A DNA stretch of 62,962 bases, taken from NCBI RefSeq assembly GCF_009769385.1, contig NZ_VKAB01000049.1, positions 1-62,962 of the forward strand, in the 5' to 3' direction. Position 1 is the stretch's first letter; every line of letters starts with the position of its first letter. Below, piece by piece: positions 8,695 through 16,429 of the stretch. A program made the translations under genes and the position numbers. The notes beneath the pieces were generated by a model that made no database searches, had not been told where the DNA came from, and saw nothing but the letters and a program-made list of their open reading frames with translations. This DNA is from Saccharothrix deserti (GTDB lineage Bacteria; Actinomycetota; Actinomycetes; Mycobacteriales; Pseudonocardiaceae).

Positions 8695-10550
8695 CCGCGC
8701 CCCCCGAGGTACATGTCCTCCACGAGTTCGCCGAACACCTTGGCCAGCGCCGACCGCTTCACCTTCTGCGTCGCGGTCAGCTCGCCGTCCTCGTGGTCGA
8801 GTTCCTTGGGCAGCATGCGGAACTTCTTCACCTGCTCGACGCTGGCGAACCGCTCGTTGACGCCGTTGACGATGCCCTGCACCAACTCCCGCACCTCGTC
8901 CTTCTCCGCCAGGTCGCGGTAGGTGGTGTAGGCGATCCTGCGCTGCCGGGCCCAGTGGCCGACGGTGTCGTACTCGATGCCGATCAACGCCACCAGGTAC
9001 GGGCGCTGGTCGCCGACCACGATGGCTTCCTTGATGTACGGCGAGGTCTTCAGCGCGTTCTCGATCTCCGACGGCGCCACGTTCTTGCCGCCCGCGGTGA
9101 TGATGATGTCCTTCATCCGGTCGGTGATCCGCACGTGCGTGCCGTCGACCCACTCGCCGACGTCACCGGTGCGCAGCCAGCCGTCCGGGGTGATCGCGCG
9201 CCGGGTGGCGTCCTCGTCGCGCCAGTAGCCCGCGAACACGCCCGGGTGCCGGGTCTGGATCTCGCCGTCGTCGGCGATCCGCAGCTCCACGCCGGCGTGC
9301 GGCTCGCCGACCGTGCCGACCTTCACCCGGCCGGGCAGGTTGCCGGTGGCGATGGCGCTGTTCTCGGTCATCCCGTACACCTCGTGCATCGGCACGCCGA
9401 TTCCCATGAAGAACCGCAGCACCTCCGGTGCGATGGGCGCGGCGCCCGACGCGGCGTAGCGGACGTGCCGCATCCCGATCCGCGCCTTCAGCGCGCGGAA
9501 GCAGAACAGCCAGCCCACGCCGTACCTCAGCCGGGTGGCGAACGTGTGCCTGCCGCCGTTGCGCACCAGCCGCTCGCCGATGCCGTCGGCCACGCGCAGC
9601 CAGAACCGGGTCGTCACGCGCTTGAGCCGGGTGGCGCTGGACGCGCTGATCGTGATGGCCGCCAACACCTTCTCCCAGATGCGCGGCACGCCGAACAGGA
9701 TCGTCGGCTGCACCTCGCGCAGGTTCGCCTGCACGGTCTCGATGGACTCGGCGAAGTGCACCTGGATGCCGGCCGACGCGCTGAACCACGTGGTGAAGAT
9801 GCGTTCGGCGACGTGGCACAGCGGCAGGTACGAGAGCGTGATGTCCTCCGGCGACGGCGGTGGCGAGGTGAACCCGCCGCCCTCGACCAGGGTCTTGATG
9901 GCGAACTCGACGTTGGCCACGGTGAGCATCGCGCCCTTGGGCGGCCCGGTGGTGCCGGAGGTGTAGATCAACGTCATCACGTCGTCCGGCTCGACCTCGC
10001 GCATCCGGCGCTCCACCGCGTCCGGGTGGCTGTCCCGGTGTTCCGCGCCGAGCGCGAGGAAGTCGTCCCAGGACATCAGCTTCGGGTTGTCGTAGCGGTG
10101 CCGGATGCCGCGCGGTTCCAGGTAGACGATGCGCTCCAGGTCGGGCAGGGCGTCCAGCACAGCCAGCGCCTTGTCCACCTGCTCCTGGTCTTCCGCGATG
10201 AGCACACGTGCGCCGGAGTGCGACAGCAGGTAGGCGACCTCGCTGGCCGGGTTCGTGGGGTACAGGCCGACGGTGATCGCCCGCACGGCAACCGTGCCGA
10301 TGTCGGCGTAGAGCCATTCGCGGCGGTTCTCGGAGTGGATCGCGACCCGGTCGCCCGCGTCGATGCCGAGCGCCAGCAGGGCGTGCCCGGCGAGTTCGGC
10401 CTGCGCCCAGTACCGGGCCCAGGTGACCTCCTGCCAGATGCCGAAGTCCTTGGCGCGCAACGCCACCGCGTCCGGCGTGGCCTTCGCCCGGTCCCGCACG
10501 CGGGTGGCTATGGTGGTGAGTCCGGTGGCGGTCGTGGTCTGCGTGGTCAC
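8691..10550 (-). CDS. Long-chain acyl-CoA synthetase family AMP-forming ligase inside the liv operon
   Basis: A 619-residue ANL-superfamily enzyme. The AMP-binding motif YTSGTTGPPKGAM is at about residues 196-208. The A5-type motif YGMTENSA, the TGDVGEW motif, and GGKNVAPSEIEN with the C-terminal lysine region (TQKVKRSAL) are all present. It adenylates a carboxylic acid and transfers it to CoA. GTG at 10550 overlaps the livG stop by four bases, so it is translated with the transporter. This placement suggests that the imported acid is activated on entry. Chain length and substrate cannot be read from the sequence. Confidence 0.9.
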   Translation of the reverse strand: MTTQTTTATGLTTIATRVRDRAKATPDAVALRAKDFGIWQEVTWARYWAQAELAGHALLALGIDAGDRVAIHSENRREWLYADIGTVAVRAITVGLYPTNPASEVAYLLSHSGARVLIAEDQEQVDKALAVLDALPDLERIVYLEPRGIRHRYDNPKLMSWDDFLALGAEHRDSHPDAVERRMREVEPDDVMTLIYTSGTTGPPKGAMLTVANVEFAIKTLVEGGGFTSPPPSPEDITLSYLPLCHVAERIFTTWFSASAGIQVHFAESIETVQANLREVQPTILFGVPRIWEKVLAAITISASSATRLKRVTTRFWLRVADGIGERLVRNGGRHTFATRLRYGVGWLFCFRALKARIGMRHVRYAASGAAPIAPEVLRFFMGIGVPMHEVYGMTENSAIATGNLPGRVKVGTVGEPHAGVELRIADDGEIQTRHPGVFAGYWRDEDATRRAITPDGWLRTGDVGEWVDGTHVRITDRMKDIIITAGGKNVAPSEIENALKTSPYIKEAIVVGDQRPYLVALIGIEYDTVGHWARQRRIAYTTYRDLAEKDEVRELVQGIVNGVNERFASVEQVKKFRMLPKELDHEDGELTATQKVKRSALAKVFGELVEDMYLGGRG

Positions 10551-11410
10551 GCGGCACCTCCCACGGTCTTGTGCGCCTCGCCGAGGTAGGCGCGGACGAC
10601 GTCCGGGTCCTGCTGCACCTCGTCGGGCGTGCCGGTGCGGATCGGCTTGCCGAAGTCCAGCACCATCACCCGGTCCGCGAGGTCCATCACCAGGCCCATG
10701 TCGTGCTCGACCATGACCATCGCGATGCCGAGTTCGTCGCGGACGTCGAGCACGAACCGCGCCATGTCCTCGGTCTCCTCGACGTTCATGCCCGCGACCG
10801 GCTCGTCGAGCAGCAGCAGCTTCGGCTCCATCGCCAACGCCCGCCCCAGCTCCACGCGCTTCTGCACGCCGTACGGCAGCAGGCCCACCGGCAGCCGCCG
10901 CCACTGCTCCAGCTCCAGGAAGTCGACGACCTCCTCGACGGCCTCCCGGTTGGCCAGCTCCTCGCGCCGGGCCCGGCCGACCCACGCGAACGCGGCCAGC
11001 GCGCCGTAGCGCATGTGGTTGTGCCGTCCCAGCATCAGGTTCTCGACCACGGTGAGGTGCGCGAACAGCTCGATGTTCTGGAACGTCCTGGCGACGCCCA
11101 TGGCGGCGATCCGGTGCGGGCGCCTGCCCAGCAGGTCTTCGCCCAGGAACCGGACCGCGCCCGACTGCGGCCGGTACACGCCGGACAGCACGTTGAAGAT
11201 CGACGTCTTGCCCGCGCCGTTCGGCCCGATGATGGCGAACAGCTCGCCCGCGGCGACGTGGAACGACACGCCGTCCACGGCGGTGACGCCGTCGAACGCC
11301 AGCGTCACGTCCTCGACCTCCAGCACCCTTTCTTCCGCCGGGGTGCGCACGTCTGGGGTGCGCAGGTCTGGGCGGCTCACGTCTGGGCGACTCACGTCTG
11401 GGCGGCTCAC
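10547..11410 (-). CDS. livG: Branched-chain amino acid-type ABC transporter ATP-binding protein LivG
   Basis: An ABC ATPase of 287 residues. Walker A is GPNGAGKTS, Walker B is LLLLDEP followed by VAGMNVEE, and the signature is the LivG-like LPYGVQKRVE instead of LSGGQ. The switch histidine is in VEHDMGLVM. GTG at 11410 overlaps the livF stop by four bases, so I prefer it to GTG at 11419. The N-terminus carries an unusual repeated SRPDV-type extension encoded by a 15-bp tandem repeat, before the normal start of the fold at ERVLEVEDVTLAF. Confidence 0.9.
   Translation of the reverse strand: MSRPDVSRPDVSRPDLRTPDVRTPAEERVLEVEDVTLAFDGVTAVDGVSFHVAAGELFAIIGPNGAGKTSIFNVLSGVYRPQSGAVRFLGEDLLGRRPHRIAAMGVARTFQNIELFAHLTVVENLMLGRHNHMRYGALAAFAWVGRARREELANREAVEEVVDFLELEQWRRLPVGLLPYGVQKRVELGRALAMEPKLLLLDEPVAGMNVEETEDMARFVLDVRDELGIAMVMVEHDMGLVMDLADRVMVLDFGKPIRTGTPDEVQQDPDVVRAYLGEAHKTVGGAA
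11351..11410 (-). repeat. 15-bp tandem repeat, four copies, coding for the LivG N-terminus
   Basis: On the + strand the unit GTCTGGGCGGCTCAC occurs at 11351, 11366, 11381 and 11396, the first copy being divergent. Because 15 is a multiple of three, it stays in frame and encodes a pentapeptide repeat of the SRPDV type at the livF/livG junction. Confidence 0.9.
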
Positions 11411-12192
11411 GACAACCACCGCTTCCGCCGCTTGTAGTGCTTCACGTCGCGGAACGACTGCGCGGTCGCCTCACCGCGCAGGCCCAGGTAGAACTCGCGC
11501 ACGTCCTCGTCGGCCAGCAGCGCGGCGGCCGGTTTGTCCATCACGACCTTGCCGGTCTCCAGCACGTAGCCGTGGTCGGCGATGGACAGCGCCATGGTCG
11601 CGTTCTGCTCGACCAGCAGCACGGTCGTGCCCGCCGCGTTGATCTTCACGATGAGGTCGCGGATCTGCTGGACCATGAGCGGCGCGAGGCCCAGGCTCGG
11701 CTCGTCCAGCAGCAGGTAGCGGGGCTCGGACATGAGCGCCCGGCCGATGGACAGCATCTGCTGCTCGCCGCCGGACAGGTACCCGGCGCTCTGCCTGCGC
11801 CGTTCCCTCAGCCGGGGGAACAACTCGTACATCCGTTCCAGGTTCTGCTTGATGCCGCGCGGCCTGCTGTGCCCGCCGATGCGCAGGTTCTCCTCGACCG
11901 ACAGCTCGGCCAGGATGCGCCTGCCCTCCAACGCCTGCTTGACGCCGAGCGACGCGATGCGCGTCGGCGACGAGCGGTGGATCGGTTTGCCGTCCAAGGT
12001 GATCCGGCCTCGGGTCACCTTGCCGTCGTGCACGTCGAGCAGGCCGGACAGCGCTCTCAGCAGGGTCGTCTTGCCCGCGCCGTTCGCTCCGAGCAGTGCG
12101 ACGATCCGCCCCTCGGGGACTCTCAGGCTCACGCCGCGGAGCACCAACATCACATCGTCGTAGACCACCTCAAGGTTGTTCGCCTCGAGCAC
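11407..12192 (-). CDS. livF: Branched-chain amino acid-type ABC transporter ATP-binding protein LivF
   Basis: First gene of the leftward liv operon. It has Walker A GANGAGKTT, the canonical signature LSGGEQQ, Walker B YLLLDEPSLGL and a switch histidine-region motif LLVEQNATMAL, all typical of LivF. GTG at 12192 is chosen because GGAGG lies six bases upstream and the protein then begins directly at the fold (VLEANNLEVVYDDV). The 69 upstream in-frame codons are not protein-like. It works as a heterodimer with LivG to power LivHM. The promoter should lie in 12193-12330, but I see no clear hexamers. Confidence 0.92.
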   Translation of the reverse strand: MLEANNLEVVYDDVMLVLRGVSLRVPEGRIVALLGANGAGKTTLLRALSGLLDVHDGKVTRGRITLDGKPIHRSSPTRIASLGVKQALEGRRILAELSVEENLRIGGHSRPRGIKQNLERMYELFPRLRERRRQSAGYLSGGEQQMLSIGRALMSEPRYLLLDEPSLGLAPLMVQQIRDLIVKINAAGTTVLLVEQNATMALSIADHGYVLETGKVVMDKPAAALLADEDVREFYLGLRGEATAQSFRDVKHYKRRKRWLS

Positions 12193-12331
12193 CAGGCGCC
12201 TCCGGGGGTGTCGGGAGGCGATCAGTATGACTCCGATCACACCATTACCTACCACCGTTCGCAAACCGTGATGAACCAGCGCACGGCGTGTTCGGCTTTC
12301 ACGATTCTGTTGCTGAGTCCTGTGTGGACTG

Positions 12332-12357
12332 GTGTAGCGGGAGGGGTGCGTGGGTAT
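12332..12357 (+). promoter_or_regulatory. Predicted SigF-type promoter of usfX-sigF
   Basis: GTGT at 12332-12335, a 16-base spacer and GGGTAT at 12352-12357 resemble the SigF promoter pattern (GTTT, 15-17 bases, GGGTAT). It lies 45 bases before the usfX/rsbW start, the position at which mycobacterial usfX-sigF is autoregulated. Confidence 0.6.
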
Positions 12358-12401
12358 GCCCCCGGCGACGACACTGGGCTTGTGAGGAGCGTTCGCCACA
12401 C

Positions 12402-12764
12402 ATGGACGGCTCGGAGGTGGAGCTCAGGGTGGCGGCGAGACCCGTCCACCTCTCGACCGTCCGCGCGGTCGCCGGGGCGATCGCCCGGTCCACCCCGGAG
12501 CTGGCAATCGACCTGGTCATCGCGGTCGACGAGGCGTGCACCGCGCTCATCGCCCGGTCGCTCGACCCTTCCGCCGAATTGCGGTGCCAATTCGCCCGGG
12601 AAGGTGATTCCGTGCGCTTTCGGGCGGAGGTCCGGTCATCGGCCGTCACCGTCCCCGATCATGACTCGTTGTACTGGAGGGTCGTCAGCTCCGTGACCGA
12701 CGCGGTGGCCACCTGGGTCGACGGGGAGGGCCGGTTGCGGGTCGAGCTGAGGTGCCGGGCATGA
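12402..12764 (+). CDS. rsbW: Anti-sigma F factor, RsbW/UsfX-type ATPase-fold protein
   Basis: A 120-residue protein resembling mycobacterial UsfX: ELRVAARPVHLSTVRAVAGAIA at the start, then VIAVDEACTALIARS. In RsbW kinases this N-box has an Asn after EAC-x; here Ala is present, and no clear DxGxG box follows, as in UsfX. It probably binds and holds SigF, but its kinase activity is uncertain. ATG at 12402 follows GAGGAG. The stop overlaps the sigF start (ATGA), so the two are translated together. The likely counter-players are STAS proteins such as the one at 17575. Confidence 0.82.
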   Translation: MDGSEVELRVAARPVHLSTVRAVAGAIARSTPELAIDLVIAVDEACTALIARSLDPSAELRCQFAREGDSVRFRAEVRSSAVTVPDHDSLYWRVVSSVTDAVATWVDGEGRLRVELRCRA

Positions 12765-13507
12765 ACGCGGTGGACTACCAGCCGTTGTTCCACGAGTTGG
12801 CGGAGGCGGAACCGGACGGTGAGCGGTACCAGCGGCTGCGGGACCGCCTGGTGACCGAGCACCTGCCCATGGCCAGGCACATCGCCGACCGGTTCGCCGA
12901 GCGCGGCGAGTCCGTCGAGGACCTGCGGCAGGTGGCGGCGGTCGGGTTGATCAACGCGGTGGACCGGTTCGACGTGAACCGCGGTATCGACTTCCTCGCG
13001 TTCGCCGTGCCGACCATCACCGGCGAGGTGCGGCGGTACCTGCGCGACCAGGGGTGGGCGGTGCGCGTGCCGCGCCGGTTGAAGGAGCTGTGCGTCGCCA
13101 TCGACACCGCGCGGGTGGAGCTGTCCCGGCACACCGGCCGCACGCCAACGCCCAGCGAGGTCGCCCGGCACCTCGGCATCGAGGTGGACGAGGTGTACGA
13201 GGGGCTGCACGCGACGTCGGCGAACCACCTGCTGTCGTTGGACGAGCAGTCGATCAGCGACGAGCTGAACCACGCCGACGCGCTGATCTGCGACGATCCG
13301 GCGCTGGAGGTCGTCGAACTGCACCACGCGCTGGACCCGATGCTGCGCGGGCTGCCCAAGCGGGAGAGACGGATCGTGGTGCTGCGGTTCTTCCGGAACA
13401 TGACGCAGAGCCAGATCGCGGACTCGGTCGGCGTGTCGCAGATGCACGTCTCGCGGCTCTTGAGCCGATCTCTGGCCCGTTTGCGGTCTCTGCTCGATGA
13501 TGAGTAG
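12761..13507 (+). CDS. sigF: RNA polymerase sigma factor SigF/SigB family
   Basis: A 248-residue group 3 sigma factor with regions 2, 3 and 4. Region 2 contains EHLPMARHIADRFAERG, EDLRQVAAVGLINAVDRFD and IDFLAFAVPTITGEVRRYLRD. Region 3 contains RTPTPSEVARHLGI. Region 4 ends with MTQSQIADSVGVSQMHVSRLLSRSLARLR, the -35-binding helix-turn-helix. It directs transcription of stress or developmental genes. ATG at 12761 is coupled to the anti-sigma gene. Three matching promoters occur in this window, including its own. Confidence 0.93.
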   Translation: MNAVDYQPLFHELAEAEPDGERYQRLRDRLVTEHLPMARHIADRFAERGESVEDLRQVAAVGLINAVDRFDVNRGIDFLAFAVPTITGEVRRYLRDQGWAVRVPRRLKELCVAIDTARVELSRHTGRTPTPSEVARHLGIEVDEVYEGLHATSANHLLSLDEQSISDELNHADALICDDPALEVVELHHALDPMLRGLPKRERRIVVLRFFRNMTQSQIADSVGVSQMHVSRLLSRSLARLRSLLDDE

Positions 13508-13576
13508 CGCTCGGGTGGCGGGGTGGCGCTCGGGTGATGGGTGGTGCTCGGGTGACGGGTGGCGCTCGGTGACCGA
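13507..13576 (+). repeat. 18-bp imperfect tandem repeat after sigF
   Basis: About four imperfect copies of a unit like TGGCGCTCGGGTGATGGG begin at the sigF stop codon and run to about 13576. They are not in an open frame with any gene. One of several short tandem arrays at gene junctions in this window. Confidence 0.7.
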
Positions 13577-13611
13577 CGGATCTTCCGGCGAGACGAAAAG
13601 GGGTGGTCGCA

Positions 13612-13980
13612 GTGGTGACAAGCCTGACCGGGCTCGCGTGGCCGCAGCGGACAGCCCTGCTCCTGGGCGTGGGACTGGCGCTGTGGGGGCTGGCCGACTT
13701 CGCACGCGGCGAGGCACCGCTGGGGGTGCTGCACGTGGTGACCGGGCTGGTGATCGGGGCGGCGGCGGTGCGGACCCGCGTGGCCCGGCTCGTGGGGAGC
13801 TTGATGGGCGTGGTGTTCCTGGTCGTGTTCGCGTTCGGCGTGGGTGAGGCCGGCGGGGCGATGGATGCCGGCATCGTGGGGAACGCGGTGCACCTGCTGG
13901 TCGGGTTCGCGTCCGTGGCGGTGGCCGAGAGCTGCGCGTGGTGCGAACAACGCGCCCGCCGCGCCACCGGCTCCCGCTGA
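13612..13980 (+). CDS. Small DUF4383-like membrane protein
   Basis: About 122 residues with four hydrophobic segments. The pattern VLHVVTGLVIGAAAV, then ARLVGSLMGVVFLVVFAFG, then GIVGNAVHLLVGFASVAVA fits the DUF4383 family, whose function is unknown. GTG at 13612 is preferred because AAAAGGGG lies nine bases upstream; GTG at 13603 and 13615 are alternatives. It lies 104 bases downstream of sigF and could be read from the same transcript. It ends with a Cys-x-x-Cys and a basic tail, probably cytoplasmic. Confidence 0.75.
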   Translation: MVTSLTGLAWPQRTALLLGVGLALWGLADFARGEAPLGVLHVVTGLVIGAAAVRTRVARLVGSLMGVVFLVVFAFGVGEAGGAMDAGIVGNAVHLLVGFASVAVAESCAWCEQRARRATGSR

Positions 13981-14155
13981 CCGACCACACCTGCCGCACT
14001 CCCCCGTCCACGTTGCATCCCCCCTTTCCGCCCGCGCTGCCCCTCCCGGCCCGCACCGACCTCCCCTCTCCCGCCCCCACCGATCTCCCCTTCCGACCCT
14101 GCCGACACACGGCCGTTCCAACCTTGCCGAAACACCGCCACCGAGGCCGAAGGCG

Positions 14156-14180
14156 GTTGCGTGGCCCCCCTTTCGGGTAT
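14156..14180 (+). promoter_or_regulatory. Predicted SigF-type promoter of the Rv2629-like gene
   Basis: GTTG at 14156-14159, 15 bases, GGGTAT at 14175-14180, then 29 bases containing GGGGAGGA before the ATG at 14210. Same layout as the promoter upstream of 16430. Confidence 0.65.
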
Positions 14181-14209
14181 CTCCCGTGTGACCCGAACGG
14201 GGAGGACCG

Positions 14210-15133
14210 ATGCACACGGCGAGTCTGCACAACCTGGTCGACGTCGAGGGGCCCTTCATCTCCCTGTTCCTCGACGTGGGCGACCACGTGGACCTGCGGT
14301 GGCGGGCGATGCGCGACCAACTCCAGGCGATGGCGGCGGACCCGTACCTGGTGGCGTTGGCGCACAAGGCGATCACCTCGGGCGTGACACCACGCGGCCT
14401 CGCCGGACGCGGCCTGATCGTGGGCGGCGGCCAGGTGCTGGTGGACCGCTACGTCCCCGTGCCACCCGCCGGCTACACCGCCCGCTCCGGGCCGCTGCCC
14501 TACGTGCTGCCCCTGATCGACCTGTCCGAACCCCTGCTGCCGCACGTGGTCGTGCAGGTCGGCGAACACGGCGCGGACCTGCGCGGCGTGGACCCGACCG
14601 GCCGGCCGGTGGCCGTGGCGTCGGTGGGCGCGCGCAGGCCGGGACGGCGGTTGGACGCAGCGGAGTTGGCCGACGTCGCAGAGGAGGCGACCGCGCTCGT
14701 GGACCGGCTGGGCGCGCCGCTGCTGGTGCTGGCCGGGCCGCCGGCCGGCCGGCAGTCGCTGCGGGTGGCGCTGCCGACCCGCTACCACCACCTGGTGGTC
14801 GAAGTCGAGGGATCACCCGACCGGGCCGTGCTGCACCTGGCCGGCCGGGCGAACCAGGACGCGCGGCGGGTGGTGGTCGAGCGGTTCCGCGACGAGTCGA
14901 CCCGGCTCACCGGACGCGCGGTGCACGGGCTGGAGGCGGTCGGGCGGGAGCTGGAGGCCGGCCGGGTCGAGACGCTGCTGCTCACCGACACCCTCGTCGG
15001 CTCGCGGGAGGTCGACGGCGGGCGGGCCGACGAGGTGCTGCCGTTGCGGGCGGTGGAGTGCGAGGCCGAGATCATGCTGGTCGGCGGGGCCGTTCGGCTG
15101 CACGAGGACGTCGGGGCGTTGCTTCGCGAGTGA
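14210..15133 (+). CDS. Bacterial release-factor-fold (Rv2629/Vms1-like) stress protein
   Basis: A 307-residue protein resembling M. tuberculosis Rv2629 and related baeRF/Vms1-type proteins, which share the eRF1 domain 2/3 fold. Recognisable stretches are LVDVEGPFISLFLDVGDHVDLRWRAM at the start, a middle segment LIDLSEPLLPHVVVQVGEHGADL, and the C-terminal ETLLLTDTLVGSR with a final ECEAEIMLVGGAVRLHEDVGALLR. The family is linked to stalled or stressed ribosomes and, in mycobacteria, to dormancy, but the biochemistry of this branch is not settled. ATG at 14210 follows GGGGAGGA. The SigF-type promoter just upstream supports a stress role. Confidence 0.82.
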   Translation: MHTASLHNLVDVEGPFISLFLDVGDHVDLRWRAMRDQLQAMAADPYLVALAHKAITSGVTPRGLAGRGLIVGGGQVLVDRYVPVPPAGYTARSGPLPYVLPLIDLSEPLLPHVVVQVGEHGADLRGVDPTGRPVAVASVGARRPGRRLDAAELADVAEEATALVDRLGAPLLVLAGPPAGRQSLRVALPTRYHHLVVEVEGSPDRAVLHLAGRANQDARRVVVERFRDESTRLTGRAVHGLEAVGRELEAGRVETLLLTDTLVGSREVDGGRADEVLPLRAVECEAEIMLVGGAVRLHEDVGALLRE

Positions 15134-15181
15134 GGCGTCACTTCGTCAGTGAGCGTGTTGCTTCAGCGAGGGCGTTGCTTC

Positions 15182-15245
15182 GCGAGTGGGCGGGGCGAGT
15201 GGGCGGGGCGAGTGGGCGGGGCGAGCGGGTGGGCGAGCGGGTCGG
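15182..15245 (+). repeat. 13-bp tandem repeat downstream of the Rv2629-like gene
   Basis: Three perfect copies of GCGAGTGGGCGGG at 15182, 15195 and 15208, followed by two degenerate copies to about 15245. A longer duplicated piece, GTTGCTTCGCGAGTG, occurs both at the preceding stop codon (15118) and at 15173. An AT-rich stretch (15290-15350) follows between the two convergent genes. Confidence 0.85.
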
Positions 15246-15349
15246 TGGCCGGGTGTGCGGACGGGGGTGGCGGTCTCGGGGCTCCTCATGGTTTTACCGA
15301 CGTTTGAGGTGAAAAATAACAGCGTTTCCCTTATGTCGTTTTACCATGA

Positions 15350-16330
15350 TCACCCGATCGTGTCGCGAGACTTCCTCAGCATCCTCATGACCGCACGTTC
15401 CACTGTCTCACGATCATCCGACTTCGGCTTGATCACCGTCCCCTCGTGGAACAGCCGCACGACCCTCGGATCGACATAGGACTTCCGCGCCACCGCGGGC
15501 GTGTTCCCCAACTGCTCGGCCACTTCCCGCATCACCGCCACCTCCACCCGCTTCCGCCCGCGCTGCGACTCCGGCCGACCCTCCCGCGCGAACGCCACCG
15601 CCGCCGACACCGTCGCGTGCCACGTCCGCAGGTCCTTCACCGAGAACTCCGCGCCCACCAGCTCCTTGAACCGCTCGTTCACGTCATCCGACCCGATCTG
15701 GTACCCGCCCACGTCCGTCAGCAGCCGCTCCTCACCGGACCGCCCGCGCAGCAACGACTTCACCGCCCGCGTCACCGCCTCGTCCTCCACCGAAGTGGTG
15801 AACTCGATCCCGCCCTTCACCGGGTAGCTGAAGTCCACAATGGACCCGCGCACGGTCACGTGCGAGCACAGCAGCGTGGCAACGCCGTACGTGCCGTTGT
15901 CCGCCGCGTACGTCTCACCGCCCACCCGGAACACGCCCCGGTCGAGCAGCGCCAACGCCACCGCGAGCACCCGTTCCCGCGACCGCCCCCGCCCCTCCAG
16001 CTCCCGCGCCACCTCCGCCCGGAACGCGGGCAGCGCGGGCGCCAGCGCCAGCACCCGGTCGTGCTTCTCCTCGTCCCGGTCCTGCCGCCACCGCTGGTGG
16101 TACAGGTACTGACGACGCCCGGCCGCGTCCGTGCCCATGGCCTGGATGTGGCCGTTCGGGTAGGGGCACACCCACACGTCGCGCCACGCGGGCGGGATGG
16201 CGAGGGACTTGATCCGCTCCACCGACTCGGCGTCGACCGGCGCGCCCTCGACATCGGTGTAGCTGAAACCCCGTCCGCGGGCGCGGCGGTGCCAGCCGGG
16301 GCCGGACGGGTCGCTGCGGCGCAGTCTCAC
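15350..16330 (-). CDS. Type IB DNA topoisomerase
   Basis: About 326 residues of bacterial/poxvirus-type topoisomerase IB, which relaxes supercoils through a 3'-phosphotyrosine intermediate. Visible marks are MRLRRSDPSGPGWHR and RGRGFSYTDVEG at the N-terminus, IPPAWRDVWVCPYPNGHIQAMG, AAGRRQYLYHQRWRQ and KHDRVLALA. FKELVGAEFSVKDLRTWHAT and the active-site tyrosine region ARKSYVDPRVV lie near the end. GTG at 16330 matches the usual family start; GTG at 16366 or 16372 would add 12-14 residues. It is divergent from the ligase gene at 16430, so the two 5' regions share about 100 bases. Confidence 0.9.
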   Translation of the reverse strand: MRLRRSDPSGPGWHRRARGRGFSYTDVEGAPVDAESVERIKSLAIPPAWRDVWVCPYPNGHIQAMGTDAAGRRQYLYHQRWRQDRDEEKHDRVLALAPALPAFRAEVARELEGRGRSRERVLAVALALLDRGVFRVGGETYAADNGTYGVATLLCSHVTVRGSIVDFSYPVKGGIEFTTSVEDEAVTRAVKSLLRGRSGEERLLTDVGGYQIGSDDVNERFKELVGAEFSVKDLRTWHATVSAAVAFAREGRPESQRGRKRVEVAVMREVAEQLGNTPAVARKSYVDPRVVRLFHEGTVIKPKSDDRETVERAVMRMLRKSRDTIG

Positions 16331-16395
16331 AGCGGGCAGGTTCCCGGACGCGCTGATCTGAAACACCTTCACGACCAGCGAAACGCAACAACGTG

Positions 16396-16420
16396 GTTGA
16401 ACCCGCCGCCGGCTGGGTAT
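16396..16420 (+). promoter_or_regulatory. Predicted SigF-type promoter giving a leaderless or near-leaderless ligase mRNA
   Basis: GTTG at 16396-16399, 15 bases, GGGTAT at 16415-16420. The ATG of the next gene starts at 16430, only nine bases after the -10, so transcription would begin within about three bases of the start codon. Confidence 0.62.
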
Positions 16421-16429
16421 GGGATCGGC

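Noticed and set aside
12193..12331. livF N-terminal extension from upstream in-frame codons
   Set aside because: The 69 extra residues are not protein-like and GGAGG at the right distance marks GTG 12192 as the start.
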